Shown in pieces: positions 51,392 to 61,119 of a stretch of 64,000 nucleotides of DNA. The stretch is from Gemmatimonadaceae bacterium. Its GTDB lineage: Bacteria > Gemmatimonadota > Gemmatimonadetes > Gemmatimonadales > Gemmatimonadaceae. Location: assembly GCA_013813715.1 (NCBI GenBank), contig JACCRF010000169.1, positions 1-64,000 of the forward strand, read 5' to 3'. The position numbers and the translations under genes are program-made. How positions within the stretch are numbered: the first letter of the stretch is position 1; every line of letters starts with the position of its first letter. Under the pieces are notes generated by a model. That model was not told the DNA's origin. It saw nothing but the letters and a program-made list of their open reading frames with translations, and searched no databases.

Positions 51392-52935
51392 CTCATCTCC
51401 GCGAGCGCCCGCCGGTCTGGTTTTCCCGAACCGAGCCGAGGCATATCGGTTAACACAACCACTGATTTTGGAACCTTGTACCGTCCCAGCCGCGCGCGCG
51501 CATGCGCAAGCACCTCTTCATTGGAGACCGTCGCATCCCTGCGCGGAACCACGAAGGCACGTCCTACTTCTCCCCACAGTGAATCTGCAACCCCCACAAC
51601 CACTACCTCTGCGACGCCCGGACAGTCCGTGAGCGCGGCTTCGACCTCGCCCGGAAACACATTCTCTCCTCCCGAGATGAACATCTCCTTCCGCCGGCCG
51701 CAGATTCGGTAGGAACCCGATTCATCCTGCACTGCGAGATCGCCAGTCTTGAGCCAGCCGTCGCGCGTCATTACTTCCGCCGTCAATTCGGGCGCATTCA
51801 GATATCCGCTGAATACCTGTGGCCCACGCAGCAACAACTCGCCCGGCTGGCCGTCGCCTGCCCCTGTCCTGCCGGTCTCTGCACCTCTGAGTGCGCCAGC
51901 CTCAGCCTCTCTTGTTTCCGCGAGTCGCATCTCTAGAAATGGAACCGGACGCCCGACGCTTCCCGGCCGCTCGGCGGCTTCCTTCCCAGAGATCGCGAAG
52001 CAATTGGGCCCGCACTCGGTGAGACCGTATCCCTCGCGCAGCTCGTATCCCGCGCTTCTCACCTTTGCGGCCAACGGGGGAGGACACGGGGCTCCGCCCG
52101 AAATCAACCATCGCAGCGACGGGATCTTCCGCCCCCAATCCGGAGACTCGGCGAGCATCATTAGCTGAGTGGGCACTGTCAGTGCGACCGTGCACTTCGC
52201 ATCGGCGAGCTCACCGAGAAACGTCGCTGTGTCGAACTGATCCATCACCACCACCGATCCGCCGCGGAGCCACAGAGGCGTCGCGAACACATGCCATCCA
52301 CCGGTGTGAAAGAAAGGAGTCGTGATCGGCGCGACATCGCTCGAGCCCAGCTCCCAGGCAATTGTGGTCGCGATCGCGTTATAGAGAAGCTGTCGGTGCG
52401 GAAGCACCGCACCCTTCGGTCTTCCGGTGCTGCCCGATGTATAAATCACCATCGCGGCGTCTTCGCCGTCCACCCGTGCGCAGGGCGACGTGAAGCCTGA
52501 CGGTGCACCTTCGAGCATCCCGATTGCATCGTCCTCGACGTCGAGCCATCGGAGTGACACGCCTGCCGCTCTCTCTGCTTCTTCGGCGAGCGCGCGGAAC
52601 GTCCCCTCGCCGATCACGAGAGCGGGTGTGGCGTCAGCGAGAATTACACCAAGCTCCTTCGCGGAAAGACGCCAGTTGAGCGGCACCAGTGCCACACCGA
52701 GTCTCACGCACGCAAAGAACAACTCGGCGAATTCTCTCCGGTTGCCCATCAGTAAGGCCAGCCGATCACCGCGCCGAATTCCGATCTGCCGATCGAGGAC
52801 GTCCAGCCATCTGTCGCTTCGTCGATCCAGGTCGGCGTACGTCAGGCGATCATCCGCATTCCTGTCGACAAGAGCGATCCGTTCCGGAGAGAATCGCCGC
52901 CACCAGCGAATCGGATCTCCGTAACCGGGGCTCAT
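51388..52935 (-). CDS. AMP-binding acyl/aryl-CoA ligase
   Basis: MVIYTSGSTGRPKGAVLPHRQ, GRRKEMFISGGENVFPGEVEAALTD. Confidence 0.92.
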   Translation of the reverse strand: MSPGYGDPIRWWRRFSPERIALVDRNADDRLTYADLDRRSDRWLDVLDRQIGIRRGDRLALLMGNRREFAELFFACVRLGVALVPLNWRLSAKELGVILADATPALVIGEGTFRALAEEAERAAGVSLRWLDVEDDAIGMLEGAPSGFTSPCARVDGEDAAMVIYTSGSTGRPKGAVLPHRQLLYNAIATTIAWELGSSDVAPITTPFFHTGGWHVFATPLWLRGGSVVVMDQFDTATFLGELADAKCTVALTVPTQLMMLAESPDWGRKIPSLRWLISGGAPCPPPLAAKVRSAGYELREGYGLTECGPNCFAISGKEAAERPGSVGRPVPFLEMRLAETREAEAGALRGAETGRTGAGDGQPGELLLRGPQVFSGYLNAPELTAEVMTRDGWLKTGDLAVQDESGSYRICGRRKEMFISGGENVFPGEVEAALTDCPGVAEVVVVGVADSLWGEVGRAFVVPRRDATVSNEEVLAHARARLGRYKVPKSVVVLTDMPRLGSGKPDRRALAEMR

Positions 52936-54014
52936 CGCCCGCTGTTCTCCGTGCTCTTGAAGAAACTGACTATCGCACTGCTGACGTCGGGCCCCCGCTC
53001 GTCGGTGAAGGTGCCTTCCTTCGATCCCCCTGACCAGGCGTGGCCGAGCCCCTGGATCATCCAGAGATCTACCATAGGCGGTCCATTGGCCGCGCTGTAC
53101 ACAGAGCGCACCACAGAATACGCCGGTGGGCCTCCAACCTTCGCGCTTAACCCCGTCTTCTCCTCATTCCGCTTCTGTTTCGTCTTCGGTTCCTTGTTTG
53201 GCTTCCCTTCTTTCACTGCTTCCGCCTTCGCCGTACCGAGGCCGTTGGCACTGGCCCATTGAGCGGCGAGCAGTGGCCCGTTCGCTTGATTTACTGACGC
53301 GTCTACCGTTCCCTGTACAATGAGTACCGACATTACTCGCTTCCGATCGCCCATTGCCGTCGTAACCGTAGACCCTAGTGCGTCCGCAGCTCCGCCGGGT
53401 GTGCGCATCGCGCCGAGCGCCTGCGACACATCGGTCGCGAGCCCATATGCAATTCCGGAGTGGAGTGCGAGCGCACGGTAGATGTCCGGATACGTGGCCC
53501 CGAGAATTGCTCCCATCGCCGCGCCTGCTGAGAGGCCCGCGAGATACACGCGATTCGGATCCACTTCGTTCTCGCGCATGACTCGCTGCGTCATGCCGGC
53601 GATAATCCCTGGCTCTCCCTTGCCTCTCTGCTGGTGAGACTTGTCGTACCACGTCCAGCACTTGAGCGGCTGCGCGGACGCCGGCTGCTCGGGATAAAGC
53701 ACCAGAAAACCATCGCGCCTGGCGAGCTCGTTCATTCGCGTACCGCGTGCGATGTCATCCGGGTCCTGCGTGCATCCATGAAGCATCACGATCAGACGCG
53801 TTCCTTTGGTTCCATCGCGCCGGGTTGGTACGTAGAGCTTGTACCGACGGCTTCCCTCGGGACCGTCGTAGGTGCCCCAGGCGAAGCTTCCCCCATCAGC
53901 CGAACTCGTATCGGCTGAAGGGGAAAGGTCACTCGCCTGCGGTCTGCCCCCGCCAACTGAGCCCCCCGGTGACAAAGGCGCGACCGTGAGCGCAGCCAGA
54001 AGGATCAGATCCAT
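52932..54014 (-). CDS. Secreted PHB depolymerase/feruloyl-esterase family esterase
   Basis: LIVMLHGCTQDPDDIARGTRMNELARRDGFLVLYPEQ, YLAGLSAGAAM, GLGHAWSGG; signal peptide MDLILLAALTVAPLSPGG. Confidence 0.9.
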   Translation of the reverse strand: MDLILLAALTVAPLSPGGSVGGGRPQASDLSPSADTSSADGGSFAWGTYDGPEGSRRYKLYVPTRRDGTKGTRLIVMLHGCTQDPDDIARGTRMNELARRDGFLVLYPEQPASAQPLKCWTWYDKSHQQRGKGEPGIIAGMTQRVMRENEVDPNRVYLAGLSAGAAMGAILGATYPDIYRALALHSGIAYGLATDVSQALGAMRTPGGAADALGSTVTTAMGDRKRVMSVLIVQGTVDASVNQANGPLLAAQWASANGLGTAKAEAVKEGKPNKEPKTKQKRNEEKTGLSAKVGGPPAYSVVRSVYSAANGPPMVDLWMIQGLGHAWSGGSKEGTFTDERGPDVSSAIVSFFKSTENSGR

Positions 54015-56521
54015 CACCGCATTGCTGGGTTGAACGCCCATCGCAGCCCAACAAACACCATCGTCCCGATCTCCGGCATGTTGATCAGCTCCGTGTGTTT
54101 CTGCCCGAAGCCGCACTTCCGCTCTGCCTCGAATACGCCGGGCGGCGCAACGTTCGCCGGAATGTTGTATCGGCCCGACGAGCAACTGAAGAGATTCTGC
54201 AATGACACCTTGACCTGCATCCCCTCGAAGGGCAGCCGATAGCCGACGTTGAGGTCAGCGGCCGTGAAGCCGGCGATGCGGCCGGTGTTGATCGCGCCGG
54301 AGCGGTACGAGAATCCCGTCACCGTTCGGGTTACGAAGCTTCCCCACCAGTTCGCCGGAATCTCGTTCCAGTCGATGGTCAGAGTGCCTTTGTGTTTTGG
54401 TGAGTTGAGCGCCGTCGCCTCACGCAGGGCCGTCTGAGTCGGAAGGATGTTGAGCGGCTTGAGCTGGACGAAGCTGTAGTTCAGATCCGCCCCGATTCGA
54501 TCCGTAATCAGATACCTGAACCCCATGTCCGTCCCGAGCATCGTCGCGTTACCGATGTTCAGGTAGCTCAGCGTGAGCTGCTGGGAGTTGTTGGGCCCGA
54601 CGAATCGCTCGCCGTTCGCGAGGTGGACGTATGTCGGACCCCCAGCTGCGGCCGCCCGGAAGAGATTGTTGAGCGTCGTCAGCGGGGTGAGAAAGTCCTT
54701 GAATTTCGACTGGTAGCCAGTGATGTCCACGAACATCCTGTTCCGGATGATTCCCTTGTAACCAAGCTCGTAGGTTGTGTTCACCTCTGGCTTGATTGGA
54801 TCGTACGTCTGCTCGATCGTGCCCGCGGCGTTCCGAACCGTCAGTCCCTGATTTCCAACTACCCCGATCCCGAGCGCTGGCCCCAGCAACGCGAAGTTCG
54901 GAATGTAGAAATCGGTCTGGAGAATCGATGGAGATTTGAACGCACGGTTGAAGCTGAACCGGAAGGTATGGTTCTCTACCGGGGTCAGGAGGAGCGCCGC
55001 CTTCGGGCTGAACTGTTCGCTGTACCGTTCGTGGTCATCGTATCGCGCCGCCATCACGAGCCGGAGCCTGGGGCCAAGCGGGGTCTCGGTCTGTGCATAG
55101 ACTCCCTTCTGGTTGATCTTGACGTCTTCCCCAGTGAGACGATCGCTCAACCACCGCCTCTTGCTCGTCACCTGGTCGTGGCGGATCTGACCGCCCGCGA
55201 CGAAGCGCGTTCCGAGCAACTCATAGTTGCCCTGGATTTCCGCGGCGGTGAGAGTTCCGCCACCGGGAAAGTTGGAGACGTGCTTGATGGAGTCGTCGGT
55301 CAGCGTCGGGAAAGCCAGCTTGTTCTGCGAGTACGCATTGATCGCGTAGGTATCGCCGCTCCCAGTCTTTAGTCGGTACGCATTCGCGTAGACCCGCGGA
55401 TTTGTGAAGCGAAGCTGAAGATGGCCAGCGTTGTACCCGATAAGCTGGTTCCGGCCCACGCTCGTCTGGCCGATTCCGTCAACTGTCGCGTAGCCGCCGT
55501 TGAACTCGAGACGCCCCGGAATACCGTACCATACGAGCGACCCATTGCCGCGCGCGACGCTGGTGTTCCAATCGACGGGCTGCTCAGGAGTACGGGTGGT
55601 GCGCGGAGCAACCGGTCCGTAGTTAAGGACGTTCGAGAAGTCATTTGCGCTCTGGTACTCGCCCGAAACCTTGAACCCAAGGTCGCCGCCGGCCCACGCG
55701 TAACGGCCCTGCAGATCCCGGTAGCTTCGGTTTCCGCCGGTCAGCTCAACCGTCATACCCGGGTACGCCCGCGGATCCCTCGTGGAAAGTGTGATTACTC
55801 CGTTCGACGCGTCCGGACCGTAGAGTGCGGACCCGGGGCCGACAAGAACCTCAGCCGAAGCAAGGTCGACCTTGGGAATCGCCGACATCAGCCCGAGTGG
55901 AAGTCCGCTTTCGGGAAGGACCGAAATTCGCCCGTCTTCCATCAGCAGCATACGGTTGTTAAACGAGGAATTGAATCCCCGAGCGTTCACCGCGACGGCG
56001 GTCATTCCGATCTGAACGAAGTCGAGGCCTTTGGCACCCTTGAGCGCGGATGCGAACCCACTGCCGCCGGAAGCGTTGTCTATAGCTGGCCCTTCGATGC
56101 GCGTCACAGTGGCCGGCGCATCGGTGATCTTCTCGGCGCGTCGCGAAGCCGAGACAACCACGCCGCCGAGCTCGATCGGGGCTCTCGTCAGTTGGACGTC
56201 GGCTCGGCTGTCGCCCGCGCCGATGACGTCTATCGCGACAGTGCGTGGTCGCTCGCCAATGCGCTGCACACGCATCTCGTATCGGCCAATGGGCACGCCA
56301 GCGATGGAAAATGCTCCGCGTGCATCGCTGACGGTGCGAAATGACGTGTTGACGAGCGTTACCTGCGCATCGGCAATCGGACGATTGTCCGCAGCGGTGA
56401 TCGTTCCGGTGATTCGCCCGCCCTGCGCGGCGGTAATGGACGGCAGGGCCGCCATCATCGCGAACAGTGCGGCGAACAGCGCAAGCGTCTTGCGAACTGA
56501 TCGGTTACGGGTTTCCAACAT
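54014..56521 (-). CDS. TonB-dependent receptor with carboxypeptidase-regulatory-like N-terminus
   Basis: GRITGTITAADNRPIADAQVTLVNT; VLVGPGSALYGPDASNGVITL; ATG at 56521. Confidence 0.93.
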   Translation of the reverse strand: MLETRNRSVRKTLALFAALFAMMAALPSITAAQGGRITGTITAADNRPIADAQVTLVNTSFRTVSDARGAFSIAGVPIGRYEMRVQRIGERPRTVAIDVIGAGDSRADVQLTRAPIELGGVVVSASRRAEKITDAPATVTRIEGPAIDNASGGSGFASALKGAKGLDFVQIGMTAVAVNARGFNSSFNNRMLLMEDGRISVLPESGLPLGLMSAIPKVDLASAEVLVGPGSALYGPDASNGVITLSTRDPRAYPGMTVELTGGNRSYRDLQGRYAWAGGDLGFKVSGEYQSANDFSNVLNYGPVAPRTTRTPEQPVDWNTSVARGNGSLVWYGIPGRLEFNGGYATVDGIGQTSVGRNQLIGYNAGHLQLRFTNPRVYANAYRLKTGSGDTYAINAYSQNKLAFPTLTDDSIKHVSNFPGGGTLTAAEIQGNYELLGTRFVAGGQIRHDQVTSKRRWLSDRLTGEDVKINQKGVYAQTETPLGPRLRLVMAARYDDHERYSEQFSPKAALLLTPVENHTFRFSFNRAFKSPSILQTDFYIPNFALLGPALGIGVVGNQGLTVRNAAGTIEQTYDPIKPEVNTTYELGYKGIIRNRMFVDITGYQSKFKDFLTPLTTLNNLFRAAAAGGPTYVHLANGERFVGPNNSQQLTLSYLNIGNATMLGTDMGFRYLITDRIGADLNYSFVQLKPLNILPTQTALREATALNSPKHKGTLTIDWNEIPANWWGSFVTRTVTGFSYRSGAINTGRIAGFTAADLNVGYRLPFEGMQVKVSLQNLFSCSSGRYNIPANVAPPGVFEAERKCGFGQKHTELINMPEIGTMVFVGLRWAFNPAMR

Positions 56522-56598
56522 CGGGGTCTCCAGAAAAGTGAATTGTCGAACAACGGGTGGTGCACTTTCGGCCGCCATTGTGGCGGCAAGGGGAGCGT

Positions 56599-57033
56599 TT
56601 ATCCTCCCGGTGGTGCACGTTCGTCCGGCACCATTACTGTGGCCTCGCCTTCGAGAACGCTTTCGCCGTGCTGATTCGTGCAGACAGTCGCGAGCCGAAC
56701 CCGTCTCTTCGCGGCGATTATCTCGAGTACTTCCAGGCGAACATTGACCGTGTCGCCGATCCGCACCGGGCGTGTGAAACGGAGGGTCTGACCGAGGTAA
56801 ATCGCTCCTGGTCCCGGCAGCCTCGACGCGATCGCCGCCGACACGATGCCGGCCGTCAGCATGCCGTGCGCAATGCGGCCGCCAAACTGCGAGCGGGCCG
56901 CCACCTCGTCATCGAGATGCACGGGGTTGTTGTCTCCTGTTGCTTCGGCGAACAGCTCGACCTCACGCGCCGTAATAGTTCTGCTCAACTCGGCGGTGTC
57001 GCCGACAGCGAGCGATTCGATCATGGCAGTCAT
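56599..57033 (-). CDS. MaoC family (R)-specific enoyl-CoA hydratase-like protein
   Basis: FAEATGDNNPVHLDDEVAARSQFGGRIAHGMLTAGIVSAAI. Confidence 0.93.
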   Translation of the reverse strand: MTAMIESLAVGDTAELSRTITAREVELFAEATGDNNPVHLDDEVAARSQFGGRIAHGMLTAGIVSAAIASRLPGPGAIYLGQTLRFTRPVRIGDTVNVRLEVLEIIAAKRRVRLATVCTNQHGESVLEGEATVMVPDERAPPGG

Positions 57034-57086
57034 GTGGCCACCGCGGACATGATCAATCCAATGAGAGCAAGGCGCTTTGCCATGAG

Positions 57087-58766
57087 TCAGGTATAGAGGG
57101 CGTTGAGCTGCACCGAGTATTTCTCGAGCACCACGCTCCGCCTCACCTTGTGCGTCGGCGTTAGATCGCTGTCCGCAACCGATAGCTCGCGATCGATCAC
57201 CACGAACCGGCGGATGCTCTCGGCGCGAGAGAGATTTCCGTTCACGGCATCTACCGCTTTCTGTACTTCCGAGACGACCTGCGGATGAGAGACCAGTTCA
57301 GCGTAGGGCTGGGCGATCCCCTGGTCGCGCGCCCACTCTTCGATCAGGTCACGCCGCAGCGCGATCAGCGCAGACACGAACTGCAGCCCTTCCGCGTGCA
57401 GCACCGCCTGCGCAATCCACGGATGCTCAGCCAGCCGGCTCTCTATCGGGAGCGGTGCCACCTTTCTCCCGCTCGACAAGACCATCAATTCCTTTTTCCG
57501 TCCTGTGATACGGAGCCGCCCGCGTGAGTCGAGCTCACCGATATCACCGGTTCGCACCCATTCGCCATCTTCGGTGAATGCCGCCCGTGTCTCCGCCGGC
57601 TGGCTGTGATAACCACTGAAGGTCAGCTCCGAACGCCGAACGAGAACCTCGCCGTCGTCCGCGATCGCTATCTCGCTTCCGGGCATTGGCAGGCCAACCG
57701 TATCAAAGCAGAAATCATCTGGCCGGTTCATGGCGACACAGAGATGTTCGGTAAGGCCATACGCACCGAGAACAGTTACTCCGCCATCATGCAGCGATGC
57801 CGCCACTCCCACCGGGAGAGCGGCTCCACCCGATGTTGCGATACGCACACGTCCCCCGAGCAGATCTCCCGCACGCGTCCGCCCTGGGTCAGCACCATTG
57901 CTCGATTTCGCAAGCTTGTCGAGCTTCTCGAAAAACCGCGGCATTCCACCGAATACAGTCGGCTTGACCTCGCTCGCTACTTCCCACACCCGCCCAGGCT
58001 CTTCTACGAACACGGCCTCCATCCCACAGCGGATTCGTGTGTAATGCCCGAAGATGCGCTCCGCAGCGTGGCTGAACGGCAGGAAAGAGATCGCGCTGTC
58101 CGACTCGACGAGGCCAAGCGTCCGCTCGATCGATTCCGCCGACGCGTCGATGCAGCCGTGAGAGAGCACGGCGCCCTTGGGCTCTCCCGTAGAGCCCGAT
58201 GTGTAGATGATGATCGCGGGAGCTTCGCGAGCCATCACACGGGCGCGTGCTTCGATCGATTCAATGAGAGACGGATTCAATTCGAGCTCGCGTGCGCCTC
58301 GCTCGAGCCACTCCGGCCAATGTTCCACTCCGGGTGTAGTTGGGCCGGTCGACGCCGAAATCACCATCCGCAGCGCCGGCAGTCGCGTTCTCATTTCGAG
58401 AATGGCCTCGAGCTGCTGTGGATCATCAACCACCGCGGCACCGGCTCCGCAGTCACGCAGCATGTGCTCGATCTGCGAGCGGGAGCTGGTGGGGTACAAC
58501 CCAACGGTCGTCATCCCTGTTGACAGAGCGCCGAGGTCCGCAATTGGCCACACGAAGTCGTTGCCAGCGAGTATCGCGACCGCGGCCGAATCGGCAGCCT
58601 CGCTCGACAGAATCGCTGCCGAGAACCGCAGCGAAGCATCACGCCATTCGCCCCAGGTCATCGCACCATCGGTTCCGCCTGACGTAGTTCTGGCGGTGCG
58701 CAGCGCGACGCGGTCCGAGTGCCGCTCGGCTCGATCGAGGAACCACGTGAGGATCGTCTCGCTCAT
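57087..58766 (-). CDS. Long-chain fatty acid-CoA ligase-like AMP-binding protein
   Basis: IIIYTSGSTGEPKGAVLSHGC, ITGRKKELMVLSSGRKVAPLPIESRL; ATG 58766 overlaps upstream stop. Confidence 0.92.
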   Translation of the reverse strand: MSETILTWFLDRAERHSDRVALRTARTTSGGTDGAMTWGEWRDASLRFSAAILSSEAADSAAVAILAGNDFVWPIADLGALSTGMTTVGLYPTSSRSQIEHMLRDCGAGAAVVDDPQQLEAILEMRTRLPALRMVISASTGPTTPGVEHWPEWLERGARELELNPSLIESIEARARVMAREAPAIIIYTSGSTGEPKGAVLSHGCIDASAESIERTLGLVESDSAISFLPFSHAAERIFGHYTRIRCGMEAVFVEEPGRVWEVASEVKPTVFGGMPRFFEKLDKLAKSSNGADPGRTRAGDLLGGRVRIATSGGAALPVGVAASLHDGGVTVLGAYGLTEHLCVAMNRPDDFCFDTVGLPMPGSEIAIADDGEVLVRRSELTFSGYHSQPAETRAAFTEDGEWVRTGDIGELDSRGRLRITGRKKELMVLSSGRKVAPLPIESRLAEHPWIAQAVLHAEGLQFVSALIALRRDLIEEWARDQGIAQPYAELVSHPQVVSEVQKAVDAVNGNLSRAESIRRFVVIDRELSVADSDLTPTHKVRRSVVLEKYSVQLNALYT

Positions 58767-59776
58767 GCTGCCCGTCTCTCGGGATTCCACTCGAGCGCGA
58801 GACAGCCCATCGCCAGCCCGGCGCCAGATGCGGTGAGCATCACCAGATCGCCTCGATTCAGCCGACCCGACTTCACCGCGTCGTCCATCGCCATGGGCAG
58901 GCACGCCGATCCGGTGTAGCCCCACTTGCCCATCACCGTGTGCGCCTTCTCGAACGGCTCGCCAAGTGACGCCATCACTATGCGGATCGTGGACAGGTTC
59001 ACTTGCGTCCAAAGCCACATATCGACGTCTTCGACACGTCGCCCGATCCGGCCCAGCACGGCGCGCGCAATTCGAGGCCAGCCCTCTTCATTCACCGACG
59101 CGGGATACTTCTGCACGAAGCGCAGATGATTCCGGTAGCCGCTGGCGAGAACTGCTTCTGTTATCGGCTCCGCGGTACCCCCGGCAAACACGCCCATTCC
59201 GCTCGACAGGCTGCCGTCGGCATACAGCTCCGAGGCAAGGATGCCGCGATGAAGCGAATGCCCGAGCACGACGGCACCCGCTCCATCAGCGAAGATCGTA
59301 GACGTCTTCTTATCGGCTCGATCGAGGAATTTCGACATCGCATACGCGCCAACTACCAGTATCCGATCGTAGCGATCGTCGGATGCGATGTACTTCCAGG
59401 CGGTGTCGAGCGCAGTGACGAATCCCGCGCAGCCAGCGTTGATGTCGAACGCGCCCGTGCTCCCTTCCATTTTCAGGCGGCCGTGAACCGCCGACGCGGT
59501 CGCCGGCGTTATGTACTCCGGTGTGTCCGTGGACACGATGAGCAAGTCGATCTCCGAAGGAGCTACGCCCGCGCTTTCCATCGCGCGTCTGGCGGCCTGC
59601 TCTGCCAGATCGGCCGTGGATTCTTCTGGCGCGCAGAACCTGCGCTCGCGAATGCCGAGAGTGCCGGAAACGAAAGGGTCGATGTCCTCACCCAGCGCCG
59701 CGGACAGCTCGGCGTTCGTCACCACCTTTTCCGGCACATAGCTTCCGGTACCGGTGATGGTCGCGTACCGCGTCAC
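58763..59776 (-). CDS. FabH-like (KAS III fold) protein with non-canonical catalytic residues
   Basis: INAGCAGFVTALDTAWKYI (Cys present); MWLWTQVNLSTI where FabH has His; WGYTGSACLPMA where FabH has GNTSAAS. Confidence 0.88.
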   Translation of the reverse strand: MTRYATITGTGSYVPEKVVTNAELSAALGEDIDPFVSGTLGIRERRFCAPEESTADLAEQAARRAMESAGVAPSEIDLLIVSTDTPEYITPATASAVHGRLKMEGSTGAFDINAGCAGFVTALDTAWKYIASDDRYDRILVVGAYAMSKFLDRADKKTSTIFADGAGAVVLGHSLHRGILASELYADGSLSSGMGVFAGGTAEPITEAVLASGYRNHLRFVQKYPASVNEEGWPRIARAVLGRIGRRVEDVDMWLWTQVNLSTIRIVMASLGEPFEKAHTVMGKWGYTGSACLPMAMDDAVKSGRLNRGDLVMLTASGAGLAMGCLALEWNPERRAA

Positions 59777-60801
59777 GACCGATCTCCAGGCGCCGGCCCG
59801 CTCGTGCCGCGCGCCACCAGCACCACGGGAAGGAGTCGCCCGAGATATTTGCCGGGAGCTTTTCCTTCGATCGTCCGGATTAGCAGCCGCGCCGCTCGCC
59901 CTCCGAGTTCCCGTGCCGGCACCTTTACTGTCGTGAGCTCGGGGGTGACGAGTTGAGCGAGCTCGATGTCATCGCAACCGACGATGGAGATGTCGCCCGG
60001 CACGTGCGCGCCTGCTGCGATACATGCCTTGAGGGCGCCGATCGCGACAACGTCGTTCACGCAGAACACGGCCGTCGGCCGCGGATCGAGCGCAAAAAGG
60101 GAGCGCATAGCGGCCCGCCCATCGAGAGCAGTGGCGTTGGCGCGCACCAGATACTCGGACGGAAGTGATATGCCGGCGGCACGGAGAGCATTCCAGAAGC
60201 CGCGCTCGCGCATGCGGAACGAGTGGACGTCGATGGCGGGGCCAATGAATGCGATCCGGCGGTGTCCGAACGCGATGAGATGATCGGCCGCCTGCGCGCC
60301 CGCGCTCTCGGCGTCGGTCGCTACCCCCGGCCAGCGCCCGGGAAGCTGATCGATGAGCACGACATTGGTCCGGTCCAGCAGATCGGCGTGCACCGAGGAC
60401 GCCCCGACCGCATCGATGATTACGCCATCGATTATTCTCGCGTGCAGCGCGTCGAGGTATTTGGCCGGGCTCGATTCCCCGGCCTCGCACAGCAGCACGG
60501 CATAGCCCTCCTCGGCTGCGACGCGCTCCACGCTGCTCACGACGTCGGCAAAGAAGGGATTCCGAAAATCGGGAACGATGATTCCCAGCGCGTATGACCG
60601 GCTCCGCACCAGGCTGCGCGCGACCAGATTCGGGCTGTACCTGAGCTCTTCGGCGGCCTTGATGATCCGCGCCCGGGTCTCGGGAGAGATGCGGGCAGTC
60701 GGGTTCTGACTGAGCACGAGAGATACGGTGGGCTGGGACACTCCGGCCCGTTCGGCTACGTCGCGGGTCGTGACCCTAGGTGATGGAGCGCGTTTCTGCA
60801 C
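59773..60801 (-). CDS. LacI family transcriptional regulator
   Basis: VTTRDVAERAGVSQPTVSLVLSQNPTARISPETRARIIKAAEELRYSPNLVARSLV. Confidence 0.95.
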   Translation of the reverse strand: MQKRAPSPRVTTRDVAERAGVSQPTVSLVLSQNPTARISPETRARIIKAAEELRYSPNLVARSLVRSRSYALGIIVPDFRNPFFADVVSSVERVAAEEGYAVLLCEAGESSPAKYLDALHARIIDGVIIDAVGASSVHADLLDRTNVVLIDQLPGRWPGVATDAESAGAQAADHLIAFGHRRIAFIGPAIDVHSFRMRERGFWNALRAAGISLPSEYLVRANATALDGRAAMRSLFALDPRPTAVFCVNDVVAIGALKACIAAGAHVPGDISIVGCDDIELAQLVTPELTTVKVPARELGGRAARLLIRTIEGKAPGKYLGRLLPVVLVARGTSGPAPGDRS

Positions 60802-60804
60802 CCC

Positions 60805-60836
60805 GCTAATACGTGTTTGCTAATTCGTATTGTCAA
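60805..60836 (-). promoter_or_regulatory. Putative promoter/operator of the LacI-headed operon: TTGACA plus two 10-bp direct repeats ACGAATTAGC / ACGTATTAGC
   Basis: Minus strand TTGACAATACGAATTAGCAAACACGTATTAGCGGGGTG, GTG start at 60801. Confidence 0.5.
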
Positions 60837-60900
60837 GACCTTTTTTTTGTTCCCGCACAGCTATATCCAGATCGGTCCCTGAGAGTTTGATCCCGCACCT

Positions 60901-61080
60901 CCCGTACGGCGCGTGGGTGGCACCGGCAGCTCATCAAGCGCCTTTCGCCATTGCCGAGACGACCGGATGACGGTTGTCGTTCTCACCAATCTTCAAGGCA
61001 TCGACCCCGACGCTCTGGTTGATGGTGTCGCAGCCCTTTACGTGCCCGCTCTCGCATCCCTCAACAGCGAGCGGAACTGA
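60901..61080 (+). pseudogene. C-terminal remnant of a beta-lactamase-like serine hydrolase
   Basis: Frame reads PVRRVGGTGSSSSAFRHCRDDRMTVVVLTNLQGIDPDALVDGVAALYVPALASLNSERN*; DDRxxVVVLTN...VAALY is typical of the family C-terminus. Confidence 0.6.
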
Positions 61081-61119
61081 TTCGTATCAGATTCATACGC
61101 TGCTGACTGGAGACCAAAG

